56,227 nucleotides of DNA from Carboxylicivirga fragile (GCA_025499625.1 JAFMVD010000040.1:1-56227), one strand, 5' to 3'; positions 1-9,099 are shown, counted from the first letter of the stretch. The notes: a model not told the origin generated them from the letters alone. Numbers and translations: made by a program.

Positions 1-127
1 TACTGTAATACTTTTTCTGTGTACTCATTTTTCTAAGATATTATTTTGGTCTTAATATCTCTAAAAAATCGTCCGTGTAAATTTAGCAACTCCAGGTAAA
101 TTGTTTTAAGAATGTCCTTTACATAGA

Positions 128-1105
128 ATGATGAAAGAGAAAGATATAAATAAGGTTGATTGGCAATTAATTGCAAAAGACATTTCGGGAGAATTGTCCA
201 AGGAAGAGCAATTGCATTTAACCGAGGAGCTGGTAGGTAATAGTGATTTGCACGATCAACTAAGTCATTTATGGGATGATGCTAAATATGCCCAAGAATT
301 AAAGACTGTTGATACGGATAAGGCATGGAATCAAGTGAGAGAGAACATGCAGTCGACTAAAGGCGGCTTATCCATTTCTTTGAAACGTTTTATATCAGTT
401 GCTGCTTCTTTAATTATAATATTAGCATCGTATTATGCCTTTAGCTTATACAATACGACTAACAATCAACAGACAATTATTGCTAAAAATGATCAGCAAT
501 CAATAAAACTAATTGATGGTACTGTAGTTGATTTAAATATTGGTAGTCGAATTCAATTCCCGAAGGAATTTGATGAAAGTAATAGAACTGTACAATTAGA
601 AGGAGAAGCATTTTTTGACGTAACACGAGATGTAGAAAAACCCTTTATAATACAAACAAAGCAAATTCAGATAAAAGTACTTGGCACATCATTTAATGTA
701 AAAGAAAGTACTTCAAATGGGGATGCCATCGTTGCTGTATCATCAGGTAAAGTTGAGGTGAGGCATGGAGATATGTTAGTAACGCTCGAAAAAGGAGAAT
801 CAGCTATTTTTGTTGCTGAAACAAACAAGTTATTGAAGCGGACGATTGAGAACGTTAATTATAAGGCATGGAAAACCAAGGAGCTTGAATTTGATAATGC
901 CAAATTGAACGAGGTTTTTAATACAATCGAGAATGCCTATCACATAAATATAGAATTAGATTCAGCAATTTATGTCGATAGCATGGTGTTGAATGCTACA
1001 TTTAGTCGTTACACTATAAATCATGTACTTGAGTCGGTATGTGCACCTTTTAATCTCGAATATCGCTTAAGCGAGGGCAAATATAAAATTACAAGTGTTC
1101 AATAA
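128..1105 (+). CDS. FecR family anti-sigma factor
   Basis: This is an inner-membrane anti-sigma regulator of 325 residues. Residues 1-85 form a cytoplasmic, acidic domain that would hold an ECF sigma factor. A single membrane span lies near residues 88-107, followed by a periplasmic FecR domain (about 120-215, including the EGEAFFDV stretch) and a C-terminal DUF4974-type domain from about 250 that normally contacts the STN domain of an outer-membrane transducer. The length is typical of the family. The cognate sigma gene is not in the window and would have to end before base 1. The next gene encodes an STN-domain protein, which fits the usual partner, but that protein has no barrel. The family assignment is secure; the signal sensed is unknown. 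Confidence 0.9.
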   Translation: MMKEKDINKVDWQLIAKDISGELSKEEQLHLTEELVGNSDLHDQLSHLWDDAKYAQELKTVDTDKAWNQVRENMQSTKGGLSISLKRFISVAASLIIILASYYAFSLYNTTNNQQTIIAKNDQQSIKLIDGTVVDLNIGSRIQFPKEFDESNRTVQLEGEAFFDVTRDVEKPFIIQTKQIQIKVLGTSFNVKESTSNGDAIVAVSSGKVEVRHGDMLVTLEKGESAIFVAETNKLLKRTIENVNYKAWKTKELEFDNAKLNEVFNTIENAYHINIELDSAIYVDSMVLNATFSRYTINHVLESVCAPFNLEYRLSEGKYKITSVQ

Positions 1106-1177
1106 TTCATGAGAAAATAGTAATTTAATGCACTTGTAAGTCCGTATTACCTGATGTATTTTAACTTATACTATTGA

Positions 1178-2644
1178 ATGAAGAGGAGTTCAGATAAATG
1201 TATTGTATTATTGATCTGTTTACTGTGTGTTCACAGTATGTCTCTTAGTCAGGAAGTAAATCTGCGCTTCGATAATATAAAATTAGCTGCTTTTATCGAT
1301 TCCATTACGGCAAAGTCGGAAATAGATATTGCCTATGATGTGAATGCCATTCCTGTTGATAGTGTCATATCTGTTGATTTTTCAAGAATTCACCCGTTTG
1401 AGGCTATAAAACAAGTATTAAGTTCTAATGAAGTACTTGTTACCTTTCTTAATAATCAGATTATTATTGGGAAAGCTTTAAAGACGGAGCGTGATGCTTA
1501 TCTCAGGCTGAAGGGGAGGGTTATTGATAAGGTTGAAGGCAGTCCTTTACCAATGGTTAATATAACTGTTAAAAATAAGGTGCTTGGAACTATTACAAAC
1601 AGCAATGGTGATTTTGAGTTTGTTATACCAAATCAACTTAATAAGGACACTTTAGCATTTTCATTTTTGGGTTATGATAATCATTTTATCCCAGTTGAGA
1701 GTATTGATAGTGTTTTGCTAGTACGATTAACGAGTCATGATATTCATTTACCTGAAATTGAGGTGAAGTATCAAGAGGTGAATGAGATATTATTTAACGT
1801 TCTTGAGAATAAAAAACAGAATTATTGGAATGAGCAAAGTCTGTTAACAGGTTTCTTTCGAGAATCAATACTGCAGGATGCGGAATACGTGCAGGTATCA
1901 GAGGCAATAATCGAGATTTCTAAACCAGATTATGGTAAGGCTTCAAGCATGGAGCGGGCTCGATTTATTAAAGGGCGTAAGCAAGATGATTTGCAGAAAA
2001 TGGAAAATGTGGACTTTAAGCTCGAAGGTGGGCCATTTCAGTTTTCAAGAATTGATATAGCCCGTTATCTTGATTTTTTTCCAAAGGAAGAATCATTATA
2101 TAAATACGAATATGATGGAATTGATTTTAGGGGAGATGATGTATTATACAAGGTGAAGTTCAAGCCGATAGACGATAATGGGGACTTATTGTACGAGGGT
2201 ACATTTTTTATACATTCAAAAAGTTACGCCATTGTTCATGTCGATTTTAGTTTGACAAAACGCGCCATACGTTATAGTCGAAAGGCCTTAATTAAGAAAA
2301 CATCAGGTAAAGTTAAAGCTCGCCCTAAGTATGCCGACTACTCAATTGATTATAGATTTGTCAACGATAAATGGATTTTGAATAAAGTAACTGGAGTCAT
2401 TATTATTAATATCGTAGATAAAAGGCAGAAAATAAACTCTGATTTCAGGGCTATTTCCGAATTACTTATCAGTAATTGTATTGCTTATAAAGGTGACCGT
2501 TTTAAGTGGTCCGAATCCTTTAAAGAATCGTATGTTCTTGCTGATGAGATTGAAGAAACAGATATCGAGTTTTGGGGAAACTACAATATAATTAAACCCA
2601 ACGAGGCCATCGAAAAGGTTTTTAAAAATAAGCAGGATAACTAG
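1178..2644 (+). CDS. Secreted STN plus carboxypeptidase-regulatory-like domain protein
   Basis: The 488-residue product has a signal peptide (residues 1-24). It is followed by an STN (secretin/TonB short N-terminal) domain at about 26-100 and a CarboxypepD_reg-like beta-sandwich at about 110-190 (RLKGRVIDKVEGSPLP). The remaining 300 residues resemble the soluble part of Bacteroidota carboxypeptidase-regulatory-like proteins. No TonB plug or 22-strand barrel follows, so it cannot be a complete FecA-type transducer. It lies 72 bases after the FecR gene on the same strand and is probably co-transcribed. I infer that it offers an STN domain to that FecR, or is the remnant of a transducer; substrate and partner are unknown. 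Confidence 0.7.
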   Translation: MKRSSDKCIVLLICLLCVHSMSLSQEVNLRFDNIKLAAFIDSITAKSEIDIAYDVNAIPVDSVISVDFSRIHPFEAIKQVLSSNEVLVTFLNNQIIIGKALKTERDAYLRLKGRVIDKVEGSPLPMVNITVKNKVLGTITNSNGDFEFVIPNQLNKDTLAFSFLGYDNHFIPVESIDSVLLVRLTSHDIHLPEIEVKYQEVNEILFNVLENKKQNYWNEQSLLTGFFRESILQDAEYVQVSEAIIEISKPDYGKASSMERARFIKGRKQDDLQKMENVDFKLEGGPFQFSRIDIARYLDFFPKEESLYKYEYDGIDFRGDDVLYKVKFKPIDDNGDLLYEGTFFIHSKSYAIVHVDFSLTKRAIRYSRKALIKKTSGKVKARPKYADYSIDYRFVNDKWILNKVTGVIIINIVDKRQKINSDFRAISELLISNCIAYKGDRFKWSESFKESYVLADEIEETDIEFWGNYNIIKPNEAIEKVFKNKQDN

Positions 2645-2749
2645 AAGGTAAAAATTAAGGCTGCTTTCAAAATAGTTGATGGGACGATAAATGAGTGGTT
2701 TATTGTCTGTTTTGAAAGCAACCTCATGGGATTGGTCATTGAAAAAATC

Positions 2750-2989
2750 TTATGCGCAATGTCTCTGCAGGTAATCAATTGTAGATTTTACAGAAGTTAA
2801 TTGCACTATCTCGTCATTTTTTATTGCAAGATCAAATCTTGTTTCTAAGAAAAACAAGAAAAAATTCATGTCTAATTCGTCAGCAAATAGCTCGTCACGA
2901 AAAGAGGCATCCTCACTAATTCGCTCTTTTGGTACTCCGGTCTTTCTTAAAACCTTGTACAAATTTCGCCTTATCGCTTTAGCATTCAT
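2750..2989 (-). CDS. Acyl-carrier-protein-like small protein lacking the phosphopantetheine serine
   Basis: This 79-residue protein has the length and the helical pattern of an acyl carrier protein: the first helix at the N-terminus, LFADELDMNFFLFFLETRF at the start of helix II, and a final TSVKSTIDYLQ helix. At the place of the invariant DSL motif it reads DEL, so the serine that carries 4'-phosphopantetheine is a glutamate. It therefore cannot be a conventional holo-ACP. It stands alone between two plus-strand genes, with no fatty-acid or polyketide gene nearby. It may be a structural or regulatory ACP homologue. The fold assignment is by pattern only. Confidence 0.55.
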   Translation of the reverse strand: MNAKAIRRNLYKVLRKTGVPKERISEDASFRDELFADELDMNFFLFFLETRFDLAIKNDEIVQLTSVKSTIDYLQRHCA

Positions 2990-3030
2990 AGCTTATTGTT
3001 TTTTTGTTACATGTATAAGACAATTGTGAT

Positions 3031-3038
3031 TACCTTTG
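3031..3038 (+). promoter_or_regulatory. Candidate Bacteroidota -7 element
   Basis: TACCTTTG matches the TAnnTTTG -7 consensus and lies about 150 bases before the BamA-like gene. The upstream TTTG (3003-3006) is three or so bases further away than usual, so this is a weak call. Confidence 0.35.
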
Positions 3039-3192
3039 GACGTATGCTTTTTTTGAATTTTTATTAAAAAAATTCAAATCTTACAAATTATTCTATTTAA
3101 TCATCAGTGAGTGAGTGGGATATGGTGAGTTGTTGGGATGTTCTTTTTTTGAAAAAATATAGATAATAGTGTTTGGCATAAAGATTAAGAGG

Positions 3193-4359
3193 ATGCATCT
3201 TGGGTTTTTAGTAATGATTTTAATCGTTACAAGCCATGTTTATGCTCAAGATGATACTTTGAGTTATCGCTTGTTAGATAATTTAGATTCTTTGCGATTT
3301 GCTAAAGTTGAACGTGAAGGTTTTAAGATAATGCCATATGTTGCACCTTCGTATACACCAGAGACTGACTTTCTACTTACAGCTGGAGGATTGATTACTT
3401 TCAAGGCACAGCGATGGAATAATTTGCTTAATACATCTTCGGTGCCTTTTTCTGTTGGTTATAGTTCAAATGGTTCCTTTACATTAAATATTCAAAATGT
3501 TATTTATTGGGCCGATGATAATATTAGAACCATTGGAGAGTTCATCATGAAAGAAATGCCTGATAACTATTGGGGGGTTGGTTACGAAAATGGTTTAGAT
3601 GAAAGAACATCGCGAGAAACTACTTTTTATACGCGACGTTATTGGCGATTCAATCAACGTTTTATGTTTCGGACTAAAGGAGATATGTTTTTGGGCGGTA
3701 TCATTGATTTAAATGGAACCAAAGCTTTTGACATGAATCCAGTGATGGAAATGGACGAGTATGTTTTACGAAGTGGTTCGGATGTACTAAACACGGGACT
3801 TGGTTTTGTGTTTGAATACGATTCAAGAGATTTTGTCCAGAATGCTTATAGTGGTAAATACTTTAGTGCGAGTATGGTTTTTTTTCAAGAGTATTTGGGC
3901 GGTAATACAAAATATCGTGTTTTTGAATTTGATTATCGGCACTATAAAACAATTAAGCGAAAACGAAGAACCTTGGCTTGGCAAGCAAAGTGTCGTTTTA
4001 ATTTCGGGGGAGAAGTGCCTTGGTCGGATATGGCAATGCTTGGTGGTCCTTACAATATGAGGGGTTATACTTTGGGTCGTTTTCGCGACAAAAATTCAAT
4101 GAGTCTTACTGGGGAATACAGGCATATGTTTAAACGGAAAAAACTAAATAAGAAAGGGAATTACGATAGTCGCTTTGGCTACGTTGTTTGGATGGCAGCT
4201 GGTTCTGTTATGCCATCGTTGGATGTACAAAATAATTGGTTGCCTAATGGAGGAGTTGGTTTAAGAGTGGAAATCCAACCACGCATGAATATTCGTATTG
4301 ACTATGGAATTGGAAAGAGTGAAACGGGCTTTTATGCTACCTTTTCTGAAGCATTCTAA
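3193..4359 (+). CDS. BamA/TamA-type outer-membrane beta-barrel protein
   Basis: The product (388 residues from the ATG at 3193) begins with a signal peptide ending VYAQ. The rest is built of alternating amphipathic strands rich in aromatic residues, as in the C-terminal surface-antigen (BamA/Omp85-like) barrel. It contains GGPYNMRGYTLGRFRD, the VRGY/F-type motif of strand 13-loop 6 in Omp85 proteins. It lacks POTRA domains and is only barrel-sized, like the many small Bacteroidota members annotated as BamA/TamA family. A GTG eight codons upstream (3169) could also start translation and would add basic residues before the signal peptide. I prefer the ATG because this phylum rarely uses GTG. 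Substrate unknown. Confidence 0.75.
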   Translation: MHLGFLVMILIVTSHVYAQDDTLSYRLLDNLDSLRFAKVEREGFKIMPYVAPSYTPETDFLLTAGGLITFKAQRWNNLLNTSSVPFSVGYSSNGSFTLNIQNVIYWADDNIRTIGEFIMKEMPDNYWGVGYENGLDERTSRETTFYTRRYWRFNQRFMFRTKGDMFLGGIIDLNGTKAFDMNPVMEMDEYVLRSGSDVLNTGLGFVFEYDSRDFVQNAYSGKYFSASMVFFQEYLGGNTKYRVFEFDYRHYKTIKRKRRTLAWQAKCRFNFGGEVPWSDMAMLGGPYNMRGYTLGRFRDKNSMSLTGEYRHMFKRKKLNKKGNYDSRFGYVVWMAAGSVMPSLDVQNNWLPNGGVGLRVEIQPRMNIRIDYGIGKSETGFYATFSEAF

Positions 4360-4399
4360 ATATTTTTAACAACAGCCTTTCTTGAAAAATATTCTATTC

Positions 4400-4407
4400 T
4401 ATCTTTG
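4400..4407 (+). promoter_or_regulatory. Candidate -7 element for the DUF4494 gene
   Basis: TATCTTTG matches TAnnTTTG and ends 18 bases before the start codon, the usual distance for a short leader. No good TTTG is seen at -33. Confidence 0.4.
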
Positions 4408-4425
4408 TGGGCTAAAATTTGAAAT

Positions 4426-4935
4426 ATGCAGAATTTGTTTGAATGTAAAGTAAAGTACGAGAAGATAGATGAACAGTCAGGAACTAATAAAAAGGTTAGT
4501 GAAACGTATCTGATTGATGCGGTTTCATTTACTGAGGCTGAATCGCGTATTTACAAAGAAATGGAGATGATGATTCGAGGGGAATTTATTGTAACCAATA
4601 TTCGAAAGGCTAATTACACCGAGATTTTTCCAAACGACGATGGAGATCGTTGGTTTAAGAGTAAAATTTCGTACGTTTCCGTGGATGAAAATTCAGGAAA
4701 GGAAAAAAAGATTAGTAATCAGATTCTTGTGATGGCTAATGATGTAAAGCATGCTTTTGATAAAATACATGAAGGAATGAATGGTATGACTGTTGATTTT
4801 GATATCAATGCAATTGCCGAAAGTCCAATCTTAGATTTCTTTCCTTATTTCAAAGGTGATGAGGTGAATGAAGAAATACCTGCTAATCTTCGACCAATTG
4901 AGCGAGAAGAAGAAATAAGCTCAACTGAAGAGTAG
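4426..4935 (+). CDS. DUF4494 family protein
   Basis: This 169-residue acidic soluble protein matches the Bacteroidota family DUF4494: an N-terminal LFECKVKYEK strand, then YLIDAVSFTEAESRIYKEM, and a second similar half (WFKSKISYVSVDENSGKEKK). The halves look like an internal repeat of one alpha/beta unit of roughly 75 residues. There is no signal peptide, so it should be cytoplasmic. Function is unknown. It is monocistronic, with a promoter-like element in front and a strong bidirectional terminator behind. Confidence 0.85.
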   Translation: MQNLFECKVKYEKIDEQSGTNKKVSETYLIDAVSFTEAESRIYKEMEMMIRGEFIVTNIRKANYTEIFPNDDGDRWFKSKISYVSVDENSGKEKKISNQILVMANDVKHAFDKIHEGMNGMTVDFDINAIAESPILDFFPYFKGDEVNEEIPANLRPIEREEEISSTEE

Positions 4936-4954
4936 GGAAATTAAAGAATATTTT

Positions 4955-4992
4955 AAGCACTGGATAATTTAGGTTTTTATCCAGTGCTTTTG
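4955..4992. terminator. Bidirectional rho-independent terminator
   Basis: The arms AAGCACTGGATAA (4955-4967) and TTATCCAGTGCTT (4977-4989) pair perfectly over 13 bp. There are T residues on one side and A residues on the other. It serves both the DUF4494 gene (plus) and the transaldolase gene (minus), which converge here. Confidence 0.9.
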
Positions 4993-4994
4993 TT

Positions 4995-6218
4995 TTATAT
5001 GTATTTCTGAATACGCTTGTCCAATTGTGCCTGATCATGCATAAAGGAATATAGTCCTGCAATATTCAAAAGGCTATCAATGCCTATTTCTCGATTTATT
5101 ATTTTTTGATTCCATTTCTTATGAATTGGAATTTTGCCATCCTCACGAAGTGTTTGGTGCTCCTTCTTATCCAATTTCGGGAATAAATCGTGACAACCAT
5201 GGTTGTGAGCGTATTCTTCAAGTTCAGCTGCGGTATTTGGTAATTTTTCGTTTAAATGTAATACTATTTCTTTTTCATGATCTTGAGCCTGCCAAAGGTG
5301 CTTCAGTCTTAGCTTTTTTACATCATTTTCATCGAATAATTCCGGTTCAGGTATTTCGTTGATATGAGAGCCGTCAATATTTAGTTTGGCCTTTATTGCC
5401 TCATCGGCTACTTTACTCGGGATAGTAAAAATATCGGTGCCTAGCAAATGTTGCAATTGTTCTGGCGAACGAATGCTCGCCGCTATTAATTTTGTTTTGC
5501 TGATGTTTTTATTGATTAAGCTACGCAGACAGTGCTGAGTTTCTAAAGTGACCTTCTCTCCAATGTAAAGTCCTTCTCCTAGTTTGTTGTTTTTTAAATA
5601 GGCGCCCAAGCGGCCTAAGAAAACATTTGAATATTGGGCTTGCGCTACTACTGACGCAAAAATATTTTGCCGAACGCTAAAGTCAAGAGTGAAATTAACT
5701 GGTATGCCTTTGTCGTGTAATTTACGTGCACCAATTAAGCCAGCTGAAGTAAAAGGTACTTTAATGATGAAGTGTTTTGGGCAAATAGAATGTAGACTTG
5801 CACCGACTTCAGCAATTTGATTAATGTTGTGTGCGATATCGGTGTGAAGCTCAACGCTGACATTACAGTTGAATATTTTAACCAGACGTAGTCCATGAAT
5901 GGCATTTAGGCAAAAGGCAATGTCTTGAATATTATATTCTCCTTTATTCTCTTTTATGTGTTTCGCAATAACAGGAATTGTGTTGTCATAAATGCCTTTT
6001 TGTACTTCATTATTCAACAATGTATTATTGGTTGTCAGTGCAGAGAATTCTTCAGCCCAGATTTTTTTAGCCGAAACTATATCGCCTGTGTCGAGCCATA
6101 AAGAAGTTCCGGAGTGGAGGTATTTGTCCCAGTAGTTAGAGGGTTTTGATTGAAACACAGTGTCGTTAAATTGTTCAGAAAGCTTAATGATTGTTGATTT
6201 GGGAATGGGGTATGACAT
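4995..6218 (-). CDS. Transaldolase family protein
   Basis: The enzyme moves a dihydroxyacetone unit between sugar phosphates in the non-oxidative pentose phosphate pathway, in the cytoplasm. Characteristic segments are LWLDTGD (Asp43), VSVELHTDIAHN (Glu123), FIIKVPFTSAG with the Schiff-base lysine at Lys153, VNFTLDFSVRQ, and AASIRSPEQL. At 407 residues it is about 90 longer than E. coli TalB. It is nearer the 370-390 residue actinobacterial/cyanobacterial type; the extra part is a C-terminal extension from about residue 300 with no motif I recognise. It is monocistronic and convergent with the DUF4494 gene. The family is confident; exact sugar specificity is not shown by the sequence. Confidence 0.85.
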   Translation of the reverse strand: MSYPIPKSTIIKLSEQFNDTVFQSKPSNYWDKYLHSGTSLWLDTGDIVSAKKIWAEEFSALTTNNTLLNNEVQKGIYDNTIPVIAKHIKENKGEYNIQDIAFCLNAIHGLRLVKIFNCNVSVELHTDIAHNINQIAEVGASLHSICPKHFIIKVPFTSAGLIGARKLHDKGIPVNFTLDFSVRQNIFASVVAQAQYSNVFLGRLGAYLKNNKLGEGLYIGEKVTLETQHCLRSLINKNISKTKLIAASIRSPEQLQHLLGTDIFTIPSKVADEAIKAKLNIDGSHINEIPEPELFDENDVKKLRLKHLWQAQDHEKEIVLHLNEKLPNTAAELEEYAHNHGCHDLFPKLDKKEHQTLREDGKIPIHKKWNQKIINREIGIDSLLNIAGLYSFMHDQAQLDKRIQKYI

Positions 6219-6362
6219 GTTATTGAGGATTGGTGTTGTATAAAATTAGGAACTACTTTCTGAAAATCAAATAGTAAATTTCTGTTTTATAACATGATTA
6301 ACTATATAGATAAAGATTTCATTAAAGTGATGAAAAGCATGTGTAATATCCATATTGCTCCT

Positions 6363-6370
6363 TAAATTTG
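6363..6370 (+). promoter_or_regulatory. Candidate -7 element deciding the sdaA start
   Basis: TAAATTTG fits TAnnTTTG exactly. If it is the promoter, transcription begins near 6377, so the in-frame TTG at 6368 cannot be the start codon and the ATG pair at 6389/6392 must be. There is no good -33 element. Confidence 0.45.
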
Positions 6371-6388
6371 ACAAAAATATCAGTTGTT

Positions 6389-7606
6389 ATGATGGAATCA
6401 ATTCGCGAAATCTATAAGATAGGAAGTGGGCCTTCAAGTAGTCATACTATGGGGCCAAAGAAAGCTGCCGAAATGTTTTTGGAGCGTCAGCCAGATGCAG
6501 CCAGATACGAAGTGACTTTATTTGGTAGTTTAGCAGCTACGGGTAAAGGCCATCTCACTGATTTTGCTGTTGAGCAAGTATTTGCTGAAAGAGTTTTGAA
6601 GATTAATTGGCAGCCGCATGTTTTTTTGCCACGTCACTCAAATGCGCTTTCATTCACTGCTTTTAACGATATGGGCATTGAGTTAGATAGCTGGACAGCA
6701 TACAGTGTTGGAGGAGGAGCTATTGTTGATGATTTCATACAAGAAGAAACATCTGCCATTTATGAATTAACAACTTTAGATGATATTTTAAAGTGGTGCG
6801 AAAGCAATGGAAAGCATTTGTGGGAGTACGTTGCTGAGGTTGAAGGGGAAGAGATTTGGTCTGAAATGGAGAAGGTGTGGACGGTGATGAAAGAAGCTGT
6901 TCAAACTGGTTTGGATGAAGAAGGTGCTTTGCCAGGTGCATTAAAGCTACCCCGTAAGGCGTCAGCCTATTATACAAAAGCTAAGAATTTTAGTGGACGC
7001 ATGGAACGACGTTCAATGATATTTGCATATGCGTTAGCTGTTTCGGAACAAAATGCTGCCGGAGGAACCATTGTTACTGCTCCAACATGTGGAGCAAGTG
7101 GTGTATTGCCAGCTGTCTTGTATTTTATTCAAAAATATTACGACGCATCAGATAAAAAGATATTAAGAGCATTAGCTACCGCTGGTTTAATTGGTAATCT
7201 GGTAAAACATAATGCGTCAATTTCCGGCGCTGAGGTTGGTTGTCAAGGAGAAGTTGGTACAGCATGTGCCATGGCTTCGGCTGCTGCTACTCAATTATTC
7301 GGTGGTAGTATTTATCAAGTTGAATATTCTGCTGAGATGGGTATGGAGCACCATTTAGGTTTAACATGTGACCCTATTGCTGGTTTGGTACAGATTCCTT
7401 GTATCGAACGAAACGCTTTTGCGGCTGCTCGTGCACTTAATCATAACACCTATGTACTATTGTCCGATGGACGTCATCGTATTACCTTCGATGAGGTGGT
7501 TAAGGCGATGAAGCAAACTGGACATGATCTGCCTAATATTTACAAAGAAACTTCTACAGGTGGTTTAGCTGTTTTTCATCAAAATAAAAAAGAAGAAAAG
7601 GAGTAG
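6389..7606 (+). CDS. sdaA: L-serine ammonia-lyase, iron-sulfur dependent
   Basis: The enzyme converts L-serine to pyruvate and ammonia using a [4Fe-4S] cluster. The 405-residue chain is the single-polypeptide type: an N-terminal beta domain with the signature GSGPSSSHTMGP, then the alpha catalytic domain. The cluster cysteines are visible in APTCGASG, GEVGTACAMA and LTCDPIAGLVQIPC. The C-terminus ends in TSTGGLAV, typical of the family, which inserts a C-terminal cysteine or tail region near the active site. I chose ATG 6389 (ATG 6392 is equally possible) because homologues begin just before SIREIYKIG. The cluster is oxygen-labile, which fits an anaerobic lifestyle. Confidence 0.95.
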   Translation: MMESIREIYKIGSGPSSSHTMGPKKAAEMFLERQPDAARYEVTLFGSLAATGKGHLTDFAVEQVFAERVLKINWQPHVFLPRHSNALSFTAFNDMGIELDSWTAYSVGGGAIVDDFIQEETSAIYELTTLDDILKWCESNGKHLWEYVAEVEGEEIWSEMEKVWTVMKEAVQTGLDEEGALPGALKLPRKASAYYTKAKNFSGRMERRSMIFAYALAVSEQNAAGGTIVTAPTCGASGVLPAVLYFIQKYYDASDKKILRALATAGLIGNLVKHNASISGAEVGCQGEVGTACAMASAAATQLFGGSIYQVEYSAEMGMEHHLGLTCDPIAGLVQIPCIERNAFAAARALNHNTYVLLSDGRHRITFDEVVKAMKQTGHDLPNIYKETSTGGLAVFHQNKKEEKE

Positions 7607-7688
7607 TTATAATTCCGTAATTCTGCTGTTATTGTTTTGTAGTTGATGTTATTTCCGTAAATTTAAGTGCTAATTAAAACCTAACTTT

Positions 7689-8129
7689 ATGGAAATATTA
7701 TCTAATGTAGCACTGGTCTGGTTCATTGCCGGAGTCGTCTTATTGCTTCTCGAATTTGTAATACCTGGTGTATTTATTCTTTTTTTCGGACTTGGTGCAT
7801 GGGTGACAGCTCTATGTGTTTATTTATTTGAACCATCTCTGGGGATACAGTTTGTCATCTTTAGTGTCACTTCTATTATTAGCCTTATTTTGCTTCGAAA
7901 GCTTATTTTGAATCGCATGACAATGAAAACCGTTCGAGGTTCAGATCCTGATGAGGAATTTATTGGTTATTCGGCCTATTGTATTGCCGAGATTGATGAA
8001 GGACTTAACGGTAAAGTTGAATTTAAAGGGACGAGTTGGTCCGCTGCATCAACTGCCAATGTCAAAGAAGGTCAGAAAGTGACTATCAAATCAAAAGAAG
8101 GTTTACAATTAAATGTGGAACCTGAATAA
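7689..8129 (+). CDS. NfeD family membrane protein
   Basis: This short NfeD protein (146 residues) has two to three N-terminal membrane helices (residues 8-30, 33-50 and 55-75), including LLLLEFVIPGVFILFFGLGAW. A C-terminal OB-fold begins at about residue 90 (GYSAYCIAEIDEGLNGKVEF). NfeD proteins of this kind pair with SPFH/stomatin proteins and are thought to help build membrane microdomains. The SPFH gene follows after only 24 bases, which makes the pairing explicit here. It lacks the ClpP-like protease domain of long NfeD proteins. Confidence 0.9.
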   Translation: MEILSNVALVWFIAGVVLLLLEFVIPGVFILFFGLGAWVTALCVYLFEPSLGIQFVIFSVTSIISLILLRKLILNRMTMKTVRGSDPDEEFIGYSAYCIAEIDEGLNGKVEFKGTSWSAASTANVKEGQKVTIKSKEGLQLNVEPE

Positions 8130-8153
8130 TCATTAACTCTAAACTTTTAAATT

Positions 8154-9074
8154 ATGGATGCTCCAACTATTGTAGCCATTGGTCTTGGCGTAGTTGTATT
8201 TATTATTCTATTATCTTGTATTAAAATTGTTCCTCAACGTTCCGCCTATGTAATTGAGCGTTTAGGAAAGTATAATGGAACCTTGTTGGCTGGTTTTCAT
8301 TTTCTAATGCCAATCATTGATAAAGTTGCGTACAAGCACACTTTAAAGGAATCGGCCATTGATGTGGCTTCGCAATCATGTATTACAAAAGACAATATTG
8401 CTGTAGAAGTTGATGGTGTATTGTACTTGCAGGTAATGGATGCCAAGAAAGCTTCATATGGTATCGATAACTATGGCTTCGCTGCTATTCAAATTGCTCA
8501 GACAACGATGCGTAGTGTCATAGGTCGTTTAGATTTGGATAAAACGTTTGAAGAGCGTGAAACAATCAATACGAGTATTGTTAATGCGGTGGATAAGGCA
8601 AGTGATCCCTGGGGCGTAAAAATAGCGCGTTATGAAGTGAAGAATATTACGCCTCCACAGAGTATTAAGGATGCCATGGAGAAACAAATGCGTGCGGAAC
8701 GTGAAAAACGTGCTATGATTGCCGAATCAGAAGGTCAGAAGCAAGCTAAAATAAATGTAGCAGAGGGTGATAAACAAGAGTTGATTGCACGTTCGGAAGG
8801 TGAAAAGCAAAAACGTATCAATGAGGCTTCAGGTAAGGCGTCGGAGATAGAAGCAATTGCTAGTGCCACGGCGAAAGGAATTAAAGAAATAGCTTTGGCC
8901 ATAAATGAAAAAGGCGGCATGGATGCGGTGAACTTGCGAGTAGCTGAACAATACTTAGGCGAGTTTGGTAAATTAGCTAAAGAGAATAATACAATGATTA
9001 TACCTTCTAACTTATCTGATGTCTCCGGTATTATTGCTACGGCAACTTCTGTTTTGAATCAGACGAAGAAATAA
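8154..9074 (+). CDS. SPFH/Band 7 (stomatin-like, paraslipin) protein
   Basis: The 306-residue protein has an N-terminal membrane anchor (residues 4-26), then an SPFH/Band 7 domain (about 28-190: VPQRSAYVIERLGKYNGTLLAG, RSVIGRLDLDKTFEERE, SDPWGVKIARYEVKNI). This is followed by a long charged coiled coil (about 190-250, repeated AEGxKQ / SEGEKQ) and a hydrophobic C-terminal segment. It is like QmcA/HflK-type scaffolds that form large oligomeric cages on the inner membrane and control proteases or lipid domains. It is translationally close to the NfeD gene, forming the classic two-gene operon. Confidence 0.93.
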   Translation: MDAPTIVAIGLGVVVFIILLSCIKIVPQRSAYVIERLGKYNGTLLAGFHFLMPIIDKVAYKHTLKESAIDVASQSCITKDNIAVEVDGVLYLQVMDAKKASYGIDNYGFAAIQIAQTTMRSVIGRLDLDKTFEERETINTSIVNAVDKASDPWGVKIARYEVKNITPPQSIKDAMEKQMRAEREKRAMIAESEGQKQAKINVAEGDKQELIARSEGEKQKRINEASGKASEIEAIASATAKGIKEIALAINEKGGMDAVNLRVAEQYLGEFGKLAKENNTMIIPSNLSDVSGIIATATSVLNQTKK

Positions 9075-9099
9075 CTTAATCGACATGTGATTTTTAGAG

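Noticed and set aside
3800-4060. An 86-codon plus-strand frame inside the BamA-like gene
   Set aside because: It is an alternative frame of the barrel gene with no independent support.
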